From the NCBI GenBank assembly GCA_000727475.1, contig KL647308.1:2301133-2365132 (forward strand): a DNA stretch of 64,000 nucleotides. The letters are read 5' to 3'. Numbering within the stretch: the stretch's first letter is position 1; every line of letters begins with the position of its first letter. Made by a program: the position numbers and the translations under genes. The stretch is from Sarcocystis neurona (lineage: Eukaryota; Apicomplexa; Conoidasida; Eucoccidiorida; Sarcocystidae). Shown here piece after piece: positions 1 to 9,980 of the stretch. The notes beneath the pieces were generated by a model. The model saw nothing but the letters and a program-made list of their open reading frames with translations, searched no databases and was not told where the DNA came from.

Positions 1-963
1 GCAGGTGCTGCTGCCCGCTCTGCTGGTGCTGCTGCTACCGCTTCTGGTGCTGCTGCTCCCTCTGTCGGTGATGCTGCTCCTTCTGCTGGTGCTGCTGCTC
101 CTTCTGCTGGCGCTGTCGCTCCCGCCGCTACTCCAACTGCTCCCCCTGCTCGTGGTGCTGCTTCCTCTGTTGATGTTGCTGCTCCCTCTGCTGGTGCTGC
201 TGCTCCCTTTGTTGATGCTGCTGCTCCGTCTGCTGGTGCTGGTGCTACCGCTTCTGGTGCTGCTACTCCGGCCGCTACCCGAGCTGCTTCCCCTGCTGAT
301 GCTGCTGCTTCCCCTGCTGGTGCTGCTCCTTCCCCTGCCGCTGCTGGTGCTTCCTCTGCTGGCGTTGCTGCCTCCTCTGCTGGGACCGTTGCTCCCTCTG
401 ACCGTCCCGCAGGTCCGCCTACTGGTGCTGGTGCTGCTACTGCTGGCGAGGCTGCTATTCTTGCTGTTTTATCTGGTGCCGCTGACTTCCCTGCTGCTCT
501 CTCTGCTGCTGCAGCTGGTGCTTCCCGGGCTGCAGGTGTCTGGGCGGTTCTCTCTGCTGCTGTTTCTGCGGGCAGCCTCTCTGCAGCGCGTGCTGTCGCC
601 GATCCCGCTCCTGTGGCAGTCACTGCTGCTGCTGCCGCGCGGTCTGAAGGGGTTGCGCCGTCTGCTGCCGCTGCTTCTTCGTTTCTCATTGCTGCTGCCG
701 TCCTCGCTGTTGCGTGCGCTTCTGCTGTCTTCCCTAGTGGCCGTTGCCACGCGCCGCAACAGGAGCACGGAGAAGGGGAACGAAAAGACCTTCGAAAAAG
801 GAAGGAAGAAGCACCGGTGGAGAAGAAAGAGGACGGAGAATGTACAAGAGAACACGCCGAACACACCGAACGAAAGCAACCCGGAAGAACGCGCATGCAT
901 CGCTGCATGTGGCACTTCCGTTGCTGCTGCACTGATGCAACAGCAGCAGCAACGGAGTCGTAG
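1..963 (+). CDS. 3' part of an Ala/Pro/Ser/Gly-repeat protein with a hydrophobic segment (5' end outside window)
   Basis: Frame 1 is open from the window edge to the TAG at 961-963, giving 320 residues. Residues 1 to about 150 are degenerate repeats of Ala, Gly, Pro and Ser (AAAPSAGAAAPSAGA type), read from the CTG-rich DNA in its GCT (Ala) phase. Residues about 226-244 (SSFLIAAAVLAVACASAVF) form one hydrophobic span. A charged tail follows (GEGERKDLRKRKEEAPVEKK). This order suggests a mucin-like or surface protein with a membrane anchor and a short cytoplasmic tail, which is inference. The neighbouring frame at 5-982 is also open but is almost pure Leu/Pro, and I treat it as a shadow. No start codon is expected here because the gene runs off the edge. 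An acceptor-like TTCCCTAG at 730-737 means the tail could belong to a separate exon. The family is not recognised. Confidence 0.5.
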   Translation, partial: AGAAARSAGAAATASGAAAPSVGDAAPSAGAAAPSAGAVAPAATPTAPPARGAASSVDVAAPSAGAAAPFVDAAAPSAGAGATASGAATPAATRAASPADAAASPAGAAPSPAAAGASSAGVAASSAGTVAPSDRPAGPPTGAGAATAGEAAILAVLSGAADFPAALSAAAAGASRAAGVWAVLSAAVSAGSLSAARAVADPAPVAVTAAAAARSEGVAPSAAAASSFLIAAAVLAVACASAVFPSGRCHAPQQEHGEGERKDLRKRKEEAPVEKKEDGECTREHAEHTERKQPGRTRMHRCMWHFRCCCTDATAAATES

Positions 964-1560
964 AATTGTCTGGGCACCTTAACCAGGCTGCGACGGGCGT
1001 GGACAGAGAGCGGCATGGCAAGAAGATGTAGCAAAAAGCAGCTTTCATGAGGGAGAAACTAGGAGAAGAAACATATTCGTCGTTCGATTCTTCCCGGGCA
1101 GCCACCCACCAGCTGCTGCTGCTGTGTCTGTCGCAATGCAGCGGCTGTCGCTCTGGCTGCTGCTGTGGCTGCTCCGTCCCGTTGCAAACGTGGCGCAGAT
1201 AGCGCCACCACCGCCACCTGCTGCTGCTGTTGTACACTATCTCCGTCGAGAGCGAAAAGTTGTCTGCTCCGCTGCACGTCGTAGATCTGCCGCGCGCGCT
1301 GCTGCTTCCTCTGCAGCGGCCGCTGCTCCTGTTGCTGCTGGTATTGCTGAGGGTGCTGTCGCTGCTGCTATTGCTGTTGCTTCTGCTCGTGCTGCTGCCG
1401 CTGTTTCTGCTGGTGCTGCTCCTGCTGTTGCTGCTTACGTTGCTGCAGCAGCCGTTCGGCAGGCGCTGTGGCTGGTTACGCTCGCAAAACTGCGTGTGTA
1501 GGGAAGCCTCTCCTCTCTTACCAGCGGCAGCAGCAGGATAAAGACTGCTGCAAACTGCAG
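964..1560. other. CTG/CAG-rich stretch, coding status undecided
   Basis: This stretch is rich in CTG and GCT between about 1110 and 1460. On the + strand 1124-1501 is open and Ala-rich. On the - strand 1059-1277 is open and contains Gln runs. Neither has a non-repeat portion long enough to choose a strand, and no convincing splice sites frame them, so no gene is called. Confidence 0.4.
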
Positions 1561-4500
1561 CGGGAGAAACTACAAGACAACAGTCCTACAACTACAAGAC
1601 GCGCTTCGTTAACACAGACAGGAAAAGGCCGACGCCTTATGGCCCGGGGCAGGAAAAGACACAAAAGAACAAAGTGAACAAGTATGCCGTAAAGCAGCTG
1701 GTTGACAAAGAAACGGAGAACCATCAACAACAAAACACGCATCCAGCTCGTAGTCACCTTTTCTTTCTCTCTGCGAAAATTCACATCGACGCCAAACATA
1801 TGTACACGTCAATATACACAGATATACATACTTGTATTTTATATGGAGAGACAGAGAACCATACGGGAATATGTGTGTGTATATATATAGAGATAGAGAG
1901 AAAGGTAAATGTAAATATATGTATATATATGCGTAGAGTTCGGCACCCATACGTTCGACTTTTGACCTGCTCCGGTTCTTCTCCAGATATGTGTCTCCCG
2001 GGGTACACGCGCCCTCATATTTTCATTTGCAGGGAAGTACGTATTTTGAAGGTATAGCAATGCCAGAGGGAGTGGACGCGGTGAAGAATTGAGATACTTT
2101 TTTAGATCCTCATTCCGTCCCTTCTAAGCCGATGTGTACACACGTGTGTACGTTTTACTGTTGCGCACAACACGTCTGTGCGTGTGTCTCTGTGTATTAC
2201 ACGAATTTTTGTGATTTCTCTATGTCGAGATCGGCTCTTGTGTTTGTACGTATTGAAAAGGGTGATAGCCAGGAGGGAGGGAAAGCATCTGGTGCGGTGG
2301 TGAGCAAGAGCGTAGGAGAAAATCCTCTACAAAGAGGCAGGCGCAATACTAAGAAGACGTGACACAAAAAGGCCTCGTTTTCCCGGAGAGACACACTTTT
2401 TGTGTGCTGCGTGAAGGCATCTAAAGGCGGATTTTCAGTCGCACACACATATACGTATATGCGTGTGTGAGACTATTCGTGTATGTTGATATCCCGGGGG
2501 TACCGTGTGTGTGTCCAACAGAGCTGTGTTGAAAACAGGTGGCCTCATAGAAGGCGCGACGGAAAAAACATCTGCATCAGTTTGCCTGAAAGTCGTCGTC
2601 AGACGTCTAAAGTCAGGGGGATGATAACGCTGCTATTAGAACAGAAGAAAACTAACACGCCAGAAATGGGCGACGTCTTCCAGCAGGAGAGGGCACGCGA
2701 CGAACAGGATAAGAATTTCGCCGAGGGGAGAGAAAAACTTACTTCCAAATAAGAAAAGATCCAAAGTCGTCTCCAACAAAGGGTACCGGGCTTAAACTCT
2801 TTGGACGAGGATAAAAAAAAAGATTCTTGTAGCCAGAACCGTGTGTCAAGGTTCTCCCATCTAACATACGCCACGACGGGGTAGAGGGAAATACGTAGAG
2901 GGAAATACTTGTCCACACGAAGACAGAAAGGAGTGGCTTCACAGCTGAAGGATATGACTCCAGGCAGGGAAAAGAGAGAAGTGTAGTATGTTATCTGGCA
3001 GTTCCAGAAGAGTTTCTACAACGAAGCGAAAACTTGGTTCTTTTTTGTCGTGTGTAGTACACCTAGGCTTGCGAAGCCTTGAGCGGGAGAAGAAAAGGAC
3101 GGAAACCGCTATCTGCGTAAACAGCCTCTGCACACGATTCAGCCCCGAGTTTAGGAGTAGCAGGGAAACGAAGGGAAAGCCTCCGAGTTTGGCCCCCCGA
3201 TGTGAAATGAAGAGGAATAGGACCGTGCACATAACCTTGTTCCGGGGCATTTGCATTGGAGTCGGTGGTAAAGTAGCTTCGGCACATCACGACGACAGAG
3301 TTTTGCATTGTTTCAGTGATACGTTTCCTCCTCTCTCTTCTAAATCGTAAGTTGCGAGATTACGTGCAGTGACAGAGGCACCAACGCTATCGATGTGCGT
3401 AACGGGATCTTACAGACACCGGTGGGACGGGGCGGAGGCAAGAGAGGAAAGGACACGAAGGACACACAAGTAAGTGAGGAATCGAACTCATTCGAGGACG
3501 ACGAATATATTCGCGTTCAGCACATACGTTTGAAGAAAGAAGGAGTTATACTTGTCAGAAGACACCGAACATATTCGCCTTCTCTTGCGCGTCGTATAAA
3601 TGTTGCGGGAAACGATTCAAGAACTACGGAGCACTTGCATCGATCCAGCCACGTGGTGGACATCACCTTCGTCACATACACTAGGATCCATGAACAAACC
3701 GGGAAATTAAGCGGGGAAAAGCATTCTGTCAGCTGGAAAAAGCACAAAGGGGTTCACAGTGGAAAACGCACGGTGTAGGGACACTGGCGACCCTCCCATG
3801 CAGTCGCTCGCCACCGGTGTCGACTTGTTTATTCGACTTCATGTATACTGGTTTATTATGCGTATATATGCATTTTATTCATAAAGATGCAGCAGCATAT
3901 AAAAACGTATATCGGTATGGACAAATACATATTTCGTTGAGCACATTAGAACACTTCTTATACACGGAGGAAGCAGAAGATGAGCACAACGTGTGTCTTT
4001 CTACGTATGCGTGACTTTGTGCGTACGCGTGTAGACACGCACAGATGGGGAGAAAGGAAGAGACGTGTAGGTGTACTTTCCGCGCTGAATTCTTCAGCAA
4101 ATACGCTTACCTGTCTCTCTATACATATATACACACACAGATATATATTCTCGCAATGCTATTTATAGGACGTTTCGAAGGACCGGAGGATTCTGCCTGT
4201 TCCTTCCCTCGTAGTACATTGAAAGCTGCTTCGTCTCACGTACTTCTTCACACATCAGCGAACTCCGGTCCTGCGTCGGGCTTTTTCAGCCTCTGCCGGG
4301 CTTTTTCAGTCTCCGCCGTAGCTCGTGAGGCTCTGAATACGTAATTTATTCTCCCTCCGCAACCGTGTCCCTTCTGCCTGCTGCATTTTCTTTTAATCTC
4401 CCTCTGTTAGTCGGGTCCTTTGGTTGCATTCTCTGCCTAGCACTAATTTCGTTTCTGGTTTGTTTACGTCATGCACTCGTGTCCTTATGCAACGAGAACA

Positions 4501-7440
4501 AAGTACTGCACACCCTTACAATGCTGCTTGCATACATGTGCAGGAGTCTTTTCTTTTTCCTTTGCTCTACCACACATGTGCATGTTCATGTTGGCTACAT
4601 ATATATGTATATATATATATGTATATATGCATTTCTCGTTAGGATATACTCAACCGTCTATTTACATTTACTGTGTATCCATGTACGTTGTATTTCTGTG
4701 AGCATACTGTGAAGAGTGGTGTGGACACTTTAACCTTCCGACAGCAGAGTTGCGAGTACACACGCACATCCACATACGCACGTGCGTTCTGGTGTTTCTA
4801 AATGTTAACACACCCGGTGAGCATACGAGTAATCGCGCGTGGGAGAAAGAATCAACTGCGTATAATTAAGGTGGTGACTAGCTGGAATGGCAAATGTCTG
4901 CTAGACTGTTTTGCTTGCTGGTGTGGCTCAAATGGGGAAAATTTCTACAACACAATCAACATAAAGTGCTGAACCTTCTGACCAGGATGCACTTTCCCGT
5001 AAAGGCACGCGAGACAGGGTGGACTTCCGAAAAAACAGATCTCGCTCCGTCTCAAGACACACAATCCCGACAGGCAGATCAGAATGTTTCTTCGTGCCCA
5101 TTTCGTATCTCCGCAGGGCGGAATGCGTCGAGACCACGAAGAATCCTTTCCTTTCTACCCATGATTTCGAATCAGCTTCGAGAGGTAGGGAAACAGAATC
5201 TCATTTGAGATGAGCTTCTTGGTTGCATGCAGCTAATGTTGGTGGGCGACTGTCATCGTCCGTCTGTTCGACCAAAGACTTTCCACGCATAGCCAAATAA
5301 ACGCGGCCCTTCCGTCCAGTCAGTGAACACTGACACGAGGTGCCCAGTTGAGTGAGTAGGACAGGTTCTGTGACGGCGTACGAGCGCTTTCTTTGTAGCG
5401 TTCCTCCATGTATCACATGACATCCGTGAAAGTGTGCGTATATATATACATGTATATGTGCAAACATACGGAGTGAGGCACGAACGAAGAGAGGATGATC
5501 TCCACCGGTGCAGAACTCATCATATCGGGGGAAGTATATATATGTGGAAGGTGAAGTGCACCCATGTATGTATAAACAGCTTTTTCTGTGTAGGCTTGTG
5601 TCGATACATGGTGGCGCGGAACTCGGTTAGCCCCTCGTATTTACCGCGGACACAGATCCAGTTAGCCTCGCCCGACAACCCTGGACGCTGGACTCACATC
5701 GTGACTCCGAAGCATTCGCGATCAGGCGGAAGCTGACACTTCGTTGCAAGCAGCACACAAAATATGTAATTCGGGACTAATATTGCAGGTGTGCTTTTTA
5801 ACCACGAACGTTCCCCAGCTTTGCCAAGTTTTGTATGTGATTCCATGGTCTTGGTGTACGGCAGCAAAAATGGTTGTAACGCGTCGACAGCGAGTTCAGT
5901 AAAGAAGAAGCGAACTCATGTTTCTCTTCTCGCCACGTCTCTGCTTGTTTTTGTCACCAAGGCTGCGACATCAGGCCTGTAGAAGGCAACAGAAGTGGAT
6001 TTTCTCCGCTGAGCAGCAAAGGACCATTTCACGAGGGAGTTGAATTCCACTTTCTAAAATAGTAGAAAAAGCTGAACTGCCAGTGTACCGAAGTGCCACA
6101 CAGAGCGCATAGAAGACAGCTGGCTGGATTCGAAGTGCTAACTTGCCGAAAAATGATGTTAACCTCATAACGCGTGATCTTCATAGCTGGGGTCAGCCGT
6201 CGTTTACACACATCTCGCTGTGGGCACACGTAGTGATCTCTGGTCAGAGCCGAGGTGAGAAATCTGCAATTGTTATGTTTTTGACGAGAAGACATTCTGT
6301 TAGTTTTACACCGTGGAAGAAAGCGCTACTTAAAAGCTAACGGTTCCCTCCAACACTTACCCGTTCAGACACTCTGTTGTTCGGAAAAACTTTATCTTCA
6401 GCACATTGTAGCGAGAGTTTCTTCGAAATGTCCTCTATGGAACACATGAATAGTCATCGGTGCATAATCGAACAGCAGTGGACTGACTCCCTCGGAACAG
6501 TCGATGTCGCTATATGCCACATGTGAGCAACTGGTGACCGTCTTATTGTGAGGTTATACACGTACACAACTGTTCCACATGTTCAAAAATGCGCAGCTTA
6601 CATGTGTGATACATAAGTACATATATATATATATACGTACATATGTATGTATGTTACACGTGTAGATATGTATATGGATATATGTACGCACAGGTGGCTC
6701 TCTTAGATTGCCAGAACTGAGAATGCACACTGTTCCGTTTTGCATAAAAAAATAAATGTTTTCCCTGTGGAATCGTGACACGCAATTTATCTGACGACAG
6801 TGATAGAGGATAACAAGCTTTGCTGGAATCATCCGGTATGCAGGTGCAGTTTTGCTTGGAACTATTGAGTGTGAGCAGAACTGTCGCCCTTACCGTACAT
6901 TCTCTGTGTAATCTTTGCTCGTCAGCTTTACATTGTTTCACGTTTACCCGCGTGCGCCTTTTCATAGACCTCGTTCGTGTCACTATTACTCTGCTCGCGG
7001 AGCAAAACATACCTCGCCTACTGCCCCAGATCTGCTCGACAAGTTATTAGATATCTGGGAATGCAGTGAATTGTAAGCATCCCCCGTGGCACGGTGCTCA
7101 CGTCACTCGTGGCATCCGAGTTATTTCAAAATGTTTAATTGCTTCTCTAATGCAGTCAGACGACAATGGTGTCTCAATCCGTTCAAGTCCTGCGTATTGC
7201 CAGTGCGGATCATATCTGTCTCCCAGAGCCAAAGCCTCTAGCACTACATTTAGGCCAGGTTCCTGAAGGCCTTCCACAGGGCAATAAAATCTCTGGCGTT
7301 TTTGTCTGTAGTGAGGACATGCCACTTTTCTCCATGACTGTAGTTTTGATAGTGTTTGATTAGTTCCACTCCGTTTGTTTATCACTGGAATCTTGTCGCC
7401 ATTCGGCCACACTTCTACTATGTTTCTTTCGCTGGAACTC
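1561..7440. other. Repeat-poor stretch without a supportable gene
   Basis: Stop codons are frequent in all frames and the longest ORFs are about 130 codons. Short TA/GT-rich microsatellite patches lie at 1800-1935, 4600-4635 and 6618-6675. A few pieces look exon-like, for example a - strand piece at about 2752-2900 ending at a consensus GTAAGT donor, and + 3395-3778. They could not be joined into a gene. Introns of flanking genes or intergenic DNA are both possible. Confidence 0.4.
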
Positions 7441-7473
7441 TGATGTGAGCAAGTCATTTTCTCACCGCAATTT

Positions 7474-7549
7474 TAGGGTCATCCGTTTGAAGCTCCAGTC
7501 TTCCTCCATGATGTTAGAGTCATTCATTTAAAGCTCCACTGTTTCTCCA
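7474..7549. repeat. Two imperfect 41-bp tandem copies
   Basis: TAGGGTCATCCGTTTGAAGC begins at 7474 and TAGAGTCATTCATTTAAAGC begins at 7515. Both are followed by CTCCAGTCTTC/CTCCACTGTTT and then CTCCA. The period is 41 bp, not a multiple of three. The copies lie just 3' (on the - strand) of the terminal exon at 7707-8039. Confidence 0.6.
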
Positions 7550-7706
7550 CAACGTAGGATTCAAGAAACAATTCAATCACCTATCGAGACTGTTCTTTGT
7601 ATCAAGATTTTTACCGCAATTCAATGCACCCATTTTCCGGAAATCACCACTACAAACGTTCATGTGAGCCCCCACTCTCACTCGGTCACTTAAACTCCCT
7701 CGTTAT

Positions 7707-8039
7707 TCAGTCAAACTTCCACTCTGTTTCTTCCCAGTCTGCCTCAAAAACTGATGGCACGTGCCACGCTCCCTTGAGCTCCATGGCAGATGCGCGGGCC
7801 GCAGCAATTACTCTCTGCCTTTGCTCCCGAAAAAAGTCTGTAGGGGACGGACTGCTATCACTGTGGAACTCCTCGCTTCTAATCCTTTTCCCTCGACTCA
7901 AGCGTTTGTCGTTTTCTTTCTGGAGAATTTTTTGTGACAGAAGCGTCATCAAGCGGCTGCCGTCCTTATTTACCGAACCCCAAAGCGAAACCTTCTGTCC
8001 TTGATCATGCAATACAAATTTCCCACCCTGCTTAGGTCG
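7707..8039 (-). CDS. Probable terminal exon of an unidentified protein
   Basis: Read on the - strand, a strong acceptor (CCTCCTCTTCACAG) ends at 8040 and an open frame of 110 residues runs to a stop at 7707-7709. The 333-nt length means the exon starts in phase 0. The sequence is ordinary and non-repetitive: it begins RPKQGGKFVLHDQGQKVSLW, has a basic middle (KENDKRLSRGKRIRSEEF) and ends with the acidic ETEWKFD. No known motif was recognised. Upstream exons should lie above 8100 on the - strand. A piece at about 8530-8720, containing an acceptor TATTTTTGCAG, is a candidate but could not be phased. Without expression evidence this remains a predicted exon. Confidence 0.5.
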   Translation of the reverse strand, partial: RPKQGGKFVLHDQGQKVSLWGSVNKDGSRLMTLLSQKILQKENDKRLSRGKRIRSEEFHSDSSPSPTDFFREQRQRVIAAARASAMELKGAWHVPSVFEADWEETEWKFD

Positions 8040-9060
8040 CTGTGAAGAGGAGGACATCCGAAACACACGGGGACACAGTCCGGCTCGTGAGGGATTAGTT
8101 AAAAGCTTCTTTGTATGTCACGAAAGAAGGAAGAAAAAGTAGTGTTCTCACCCTGACAGAACTGTTGCCTGAAGAAAAGAAACGTAGACTCGCCCGGTAT
8201 CGTAGCCGTGTGTAAAGAAGGCTTGACGTTTAAAGTTGCTCTTAGCGAGAAAAGAACTACTTTTGGTGCGCTTCGTTTTAGCGTGTTGGAGGCGCGTGTC
8301 GTGCTCAGGAAGTTCGGATAAATCACTTGTACACCGTCGGTGTATTCTTGTGTACGGGTCGCCGTGTATGAAGTTTTGAGGTCGAGCAGAATCTCAGGAT
8401 CTCATATAAATGGCCGGAGAATAGTGAACCATGTTCTCTTCGCGACGTAGTGTGTACAGTGAACTTTCTCCTACACCGCAGCAGCTGAGACGAGAATTAG
8501 CTCCCGACAGGATCAAATGTGTCACCACCACCGACACACCTATTCGGTAGCAGCACGCGTCATACAGCCTTCTGCAAAAATATGCGCAACCGTTACACTT
8601 TTGGCTTCCACGCTGATTTAGGTACGGGAAGGCCTCCGTGTCGACATTGCTAAAAGAACTCCCGAACCCAAGCTTGGTTGCAGCGTCCCTGTAACACCGT
8701 CCCCCCGTGCGCCCGTCGTGCTCAGGCACACGCGCACGCAGAGACAGCCACCTCAATCGAATTTACCCATATTCCATGCAAATATATTCGTATCTTCTAT
8801 GTGAGTGTTTCTTTCTCTTTATGTATCTATACTTCTATATACGCACACACTCCACCGCGTTCATCTCTCTCCAAACTCAGGCATGTATACATACATATAC
8901 ACACACACGCACACAGATGTCCATATTTCAGTGTGTACGTGCGTACGTGTGGTATGAGACACAATTATATATACCTGCGTTCACACGCGTATATAATCCA
9001 CATACGCACACGCCCCCTACCCAGACGCCTGTCGCGCACCTTTTTCCATAAACACACAGA
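8040..9060. other. No clear gene; TA/CA-rich patch at 8760-9010
   Basis: The - strand ORF at 8394-8756 contains a plausible exon fragment but its borders are unclear. From 8760 to 9010 the DNA is a mix of TATA, CACA and ACGT-type simple repeats and has no coding character. Confidence 0.35.
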
Positions 9061-9063
9061 CTG

Positions 9064-9243
9064 ATGACTGTGTCTACAAAAGCAGATACGTTTGTGAAGT
9101 GGCGTCCAGACGGACTCAAGGACGATGAAGAAGATTTTTTTCAAGCGTTTCGCTCGGCGTTTCTCAGTCGTCGTTGCTGTCCAGCGTTCCTGGTTTATTT
9201 GAGCCGGGAGCCTTTCTTCACCTCTGCCGAACGCTGCGAGTGA
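9064..9243 (+). CDS. Small ORF, 59 residues, unidentified
   Basis: ATG at 9064 to TGA at 9241-9243. The protein begins MTVSTKADTFVKWRPDGLKD, continues with an acidic-aromatic stretch (DDEEDFFQAFRSAFLSRR) and ends FFTSAERCE. Its composition is that of an ordinary soluble protein, unlike the repeat translation around it. The opposite strand is also partly open but contains stops. It could be a genuine small protein or the first exon of a longer + strand gene. It lies 3' of, and on the opposite strand to, the S1 gene. No family was recognised. Confidence 0.4.
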   Translation: MTVSTKADTFVKWRPDGLKDDEEDFFQAFRSAFLSRRCCPAFLVYLSREPFFTSAERCE

Positions 9244-9647
9244 ACGTCGCTTCTTACCCGTGTTTCACATAGATAACACCAGCTGCTGTCCACGTATCTG
9301 TACATATTTATATTTCTCCTTTGCACGTATCGATATAGGTAGGAACCTCACTCTCTACCAGACACACACATACTGCGGACCTTACCCTGTCCGCCTCTGG
9401 CATGTAGATAAATATTCTTGAATATACTTAACAACGCGGGTGTCCTGACAGCTGGGTACGTACTCGCATTTCTATCCACGAACACACACGCAAATATGGT
9501 AAGTGAAGCTCTACAGTTGGTCACACATAGCCAGACATACGTAGACCCGTACATATACATGTACGCGTCGGTGTGCGCGTTTTGGTGAACATGTTTTTTT
9601 GTTGGCAGGACAGAGCGTGAGACCCGAAGGTCTCGTGTGCTCCTCAC

Positions 9648-9980
9648 CGTCGTCGTATCTCCACAAGACACTGCGGCGTGGGTTACACCGCTGTCGTCGA
9701 CGTCGGGCCTGGGGCCGGAGGAAGAGACCTGCTGCTGCTGCTGCAGGGGGTGGCGGCCTTGCTGGGCGACAGCCTCTGCAGAGGCATACGCAGGATCGAG
9801 GCCAAGAGCAGCAATGAGCTGCTGAGCTGCTCGTTGTCTCGCTTCTTGTTCCTGTTTCTTGCGTTCCGCCTGCTCCTGCGCTGTACGTACAGCCCACGCG
9901 TAGACCACGTGGGGTTCTCGAAGCATCTCCCCGGGGTACCGCTCCAGCGCCTTGGTCGTTAACGCAATTTTCCCGGTTGG
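9648..9980 (-). CDS. bS1 gene, exon with the end of S1 domain 3 and C-terminal extension
   Basis: The acceptor CTGCCGCGCAG precedes 9980 in phase 0, and 111 codons run to a GTGAGG donor after 9648. It begins PTGKIALTTKALERYPGEML, the last S1 strand plus the conserved motif seen after the final domain of plastid S1. A charged helix (EQAERKKQEQEARQRAAQQ) and a short Gln run follow. Whether the last exon is here or lower is not settled. Reading on to the stop at 9348 would add residues translated from TA-rich DNA, which looks unlikely. Confidence 0.72.

Noticed and set aside
5..982. Leu/Pro-rich ORF of 325 codons at the left edge
   Set aside because: It is the CTG phase of the same DNA; the Ala-phase frame has a more protein-like 3' half with a hydrophobic span and charged tail.
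7098..7457. - strand ORF resembling a retroelement or enzyme fragment (NVVLEALALGDRYDPHWQYA)
   Set aside because: No reverse transcriptase, integrase or other motif could be matched, a second - frame reads equally well (NARDFIALWKAFRNL), and no terminal repeats flank it.
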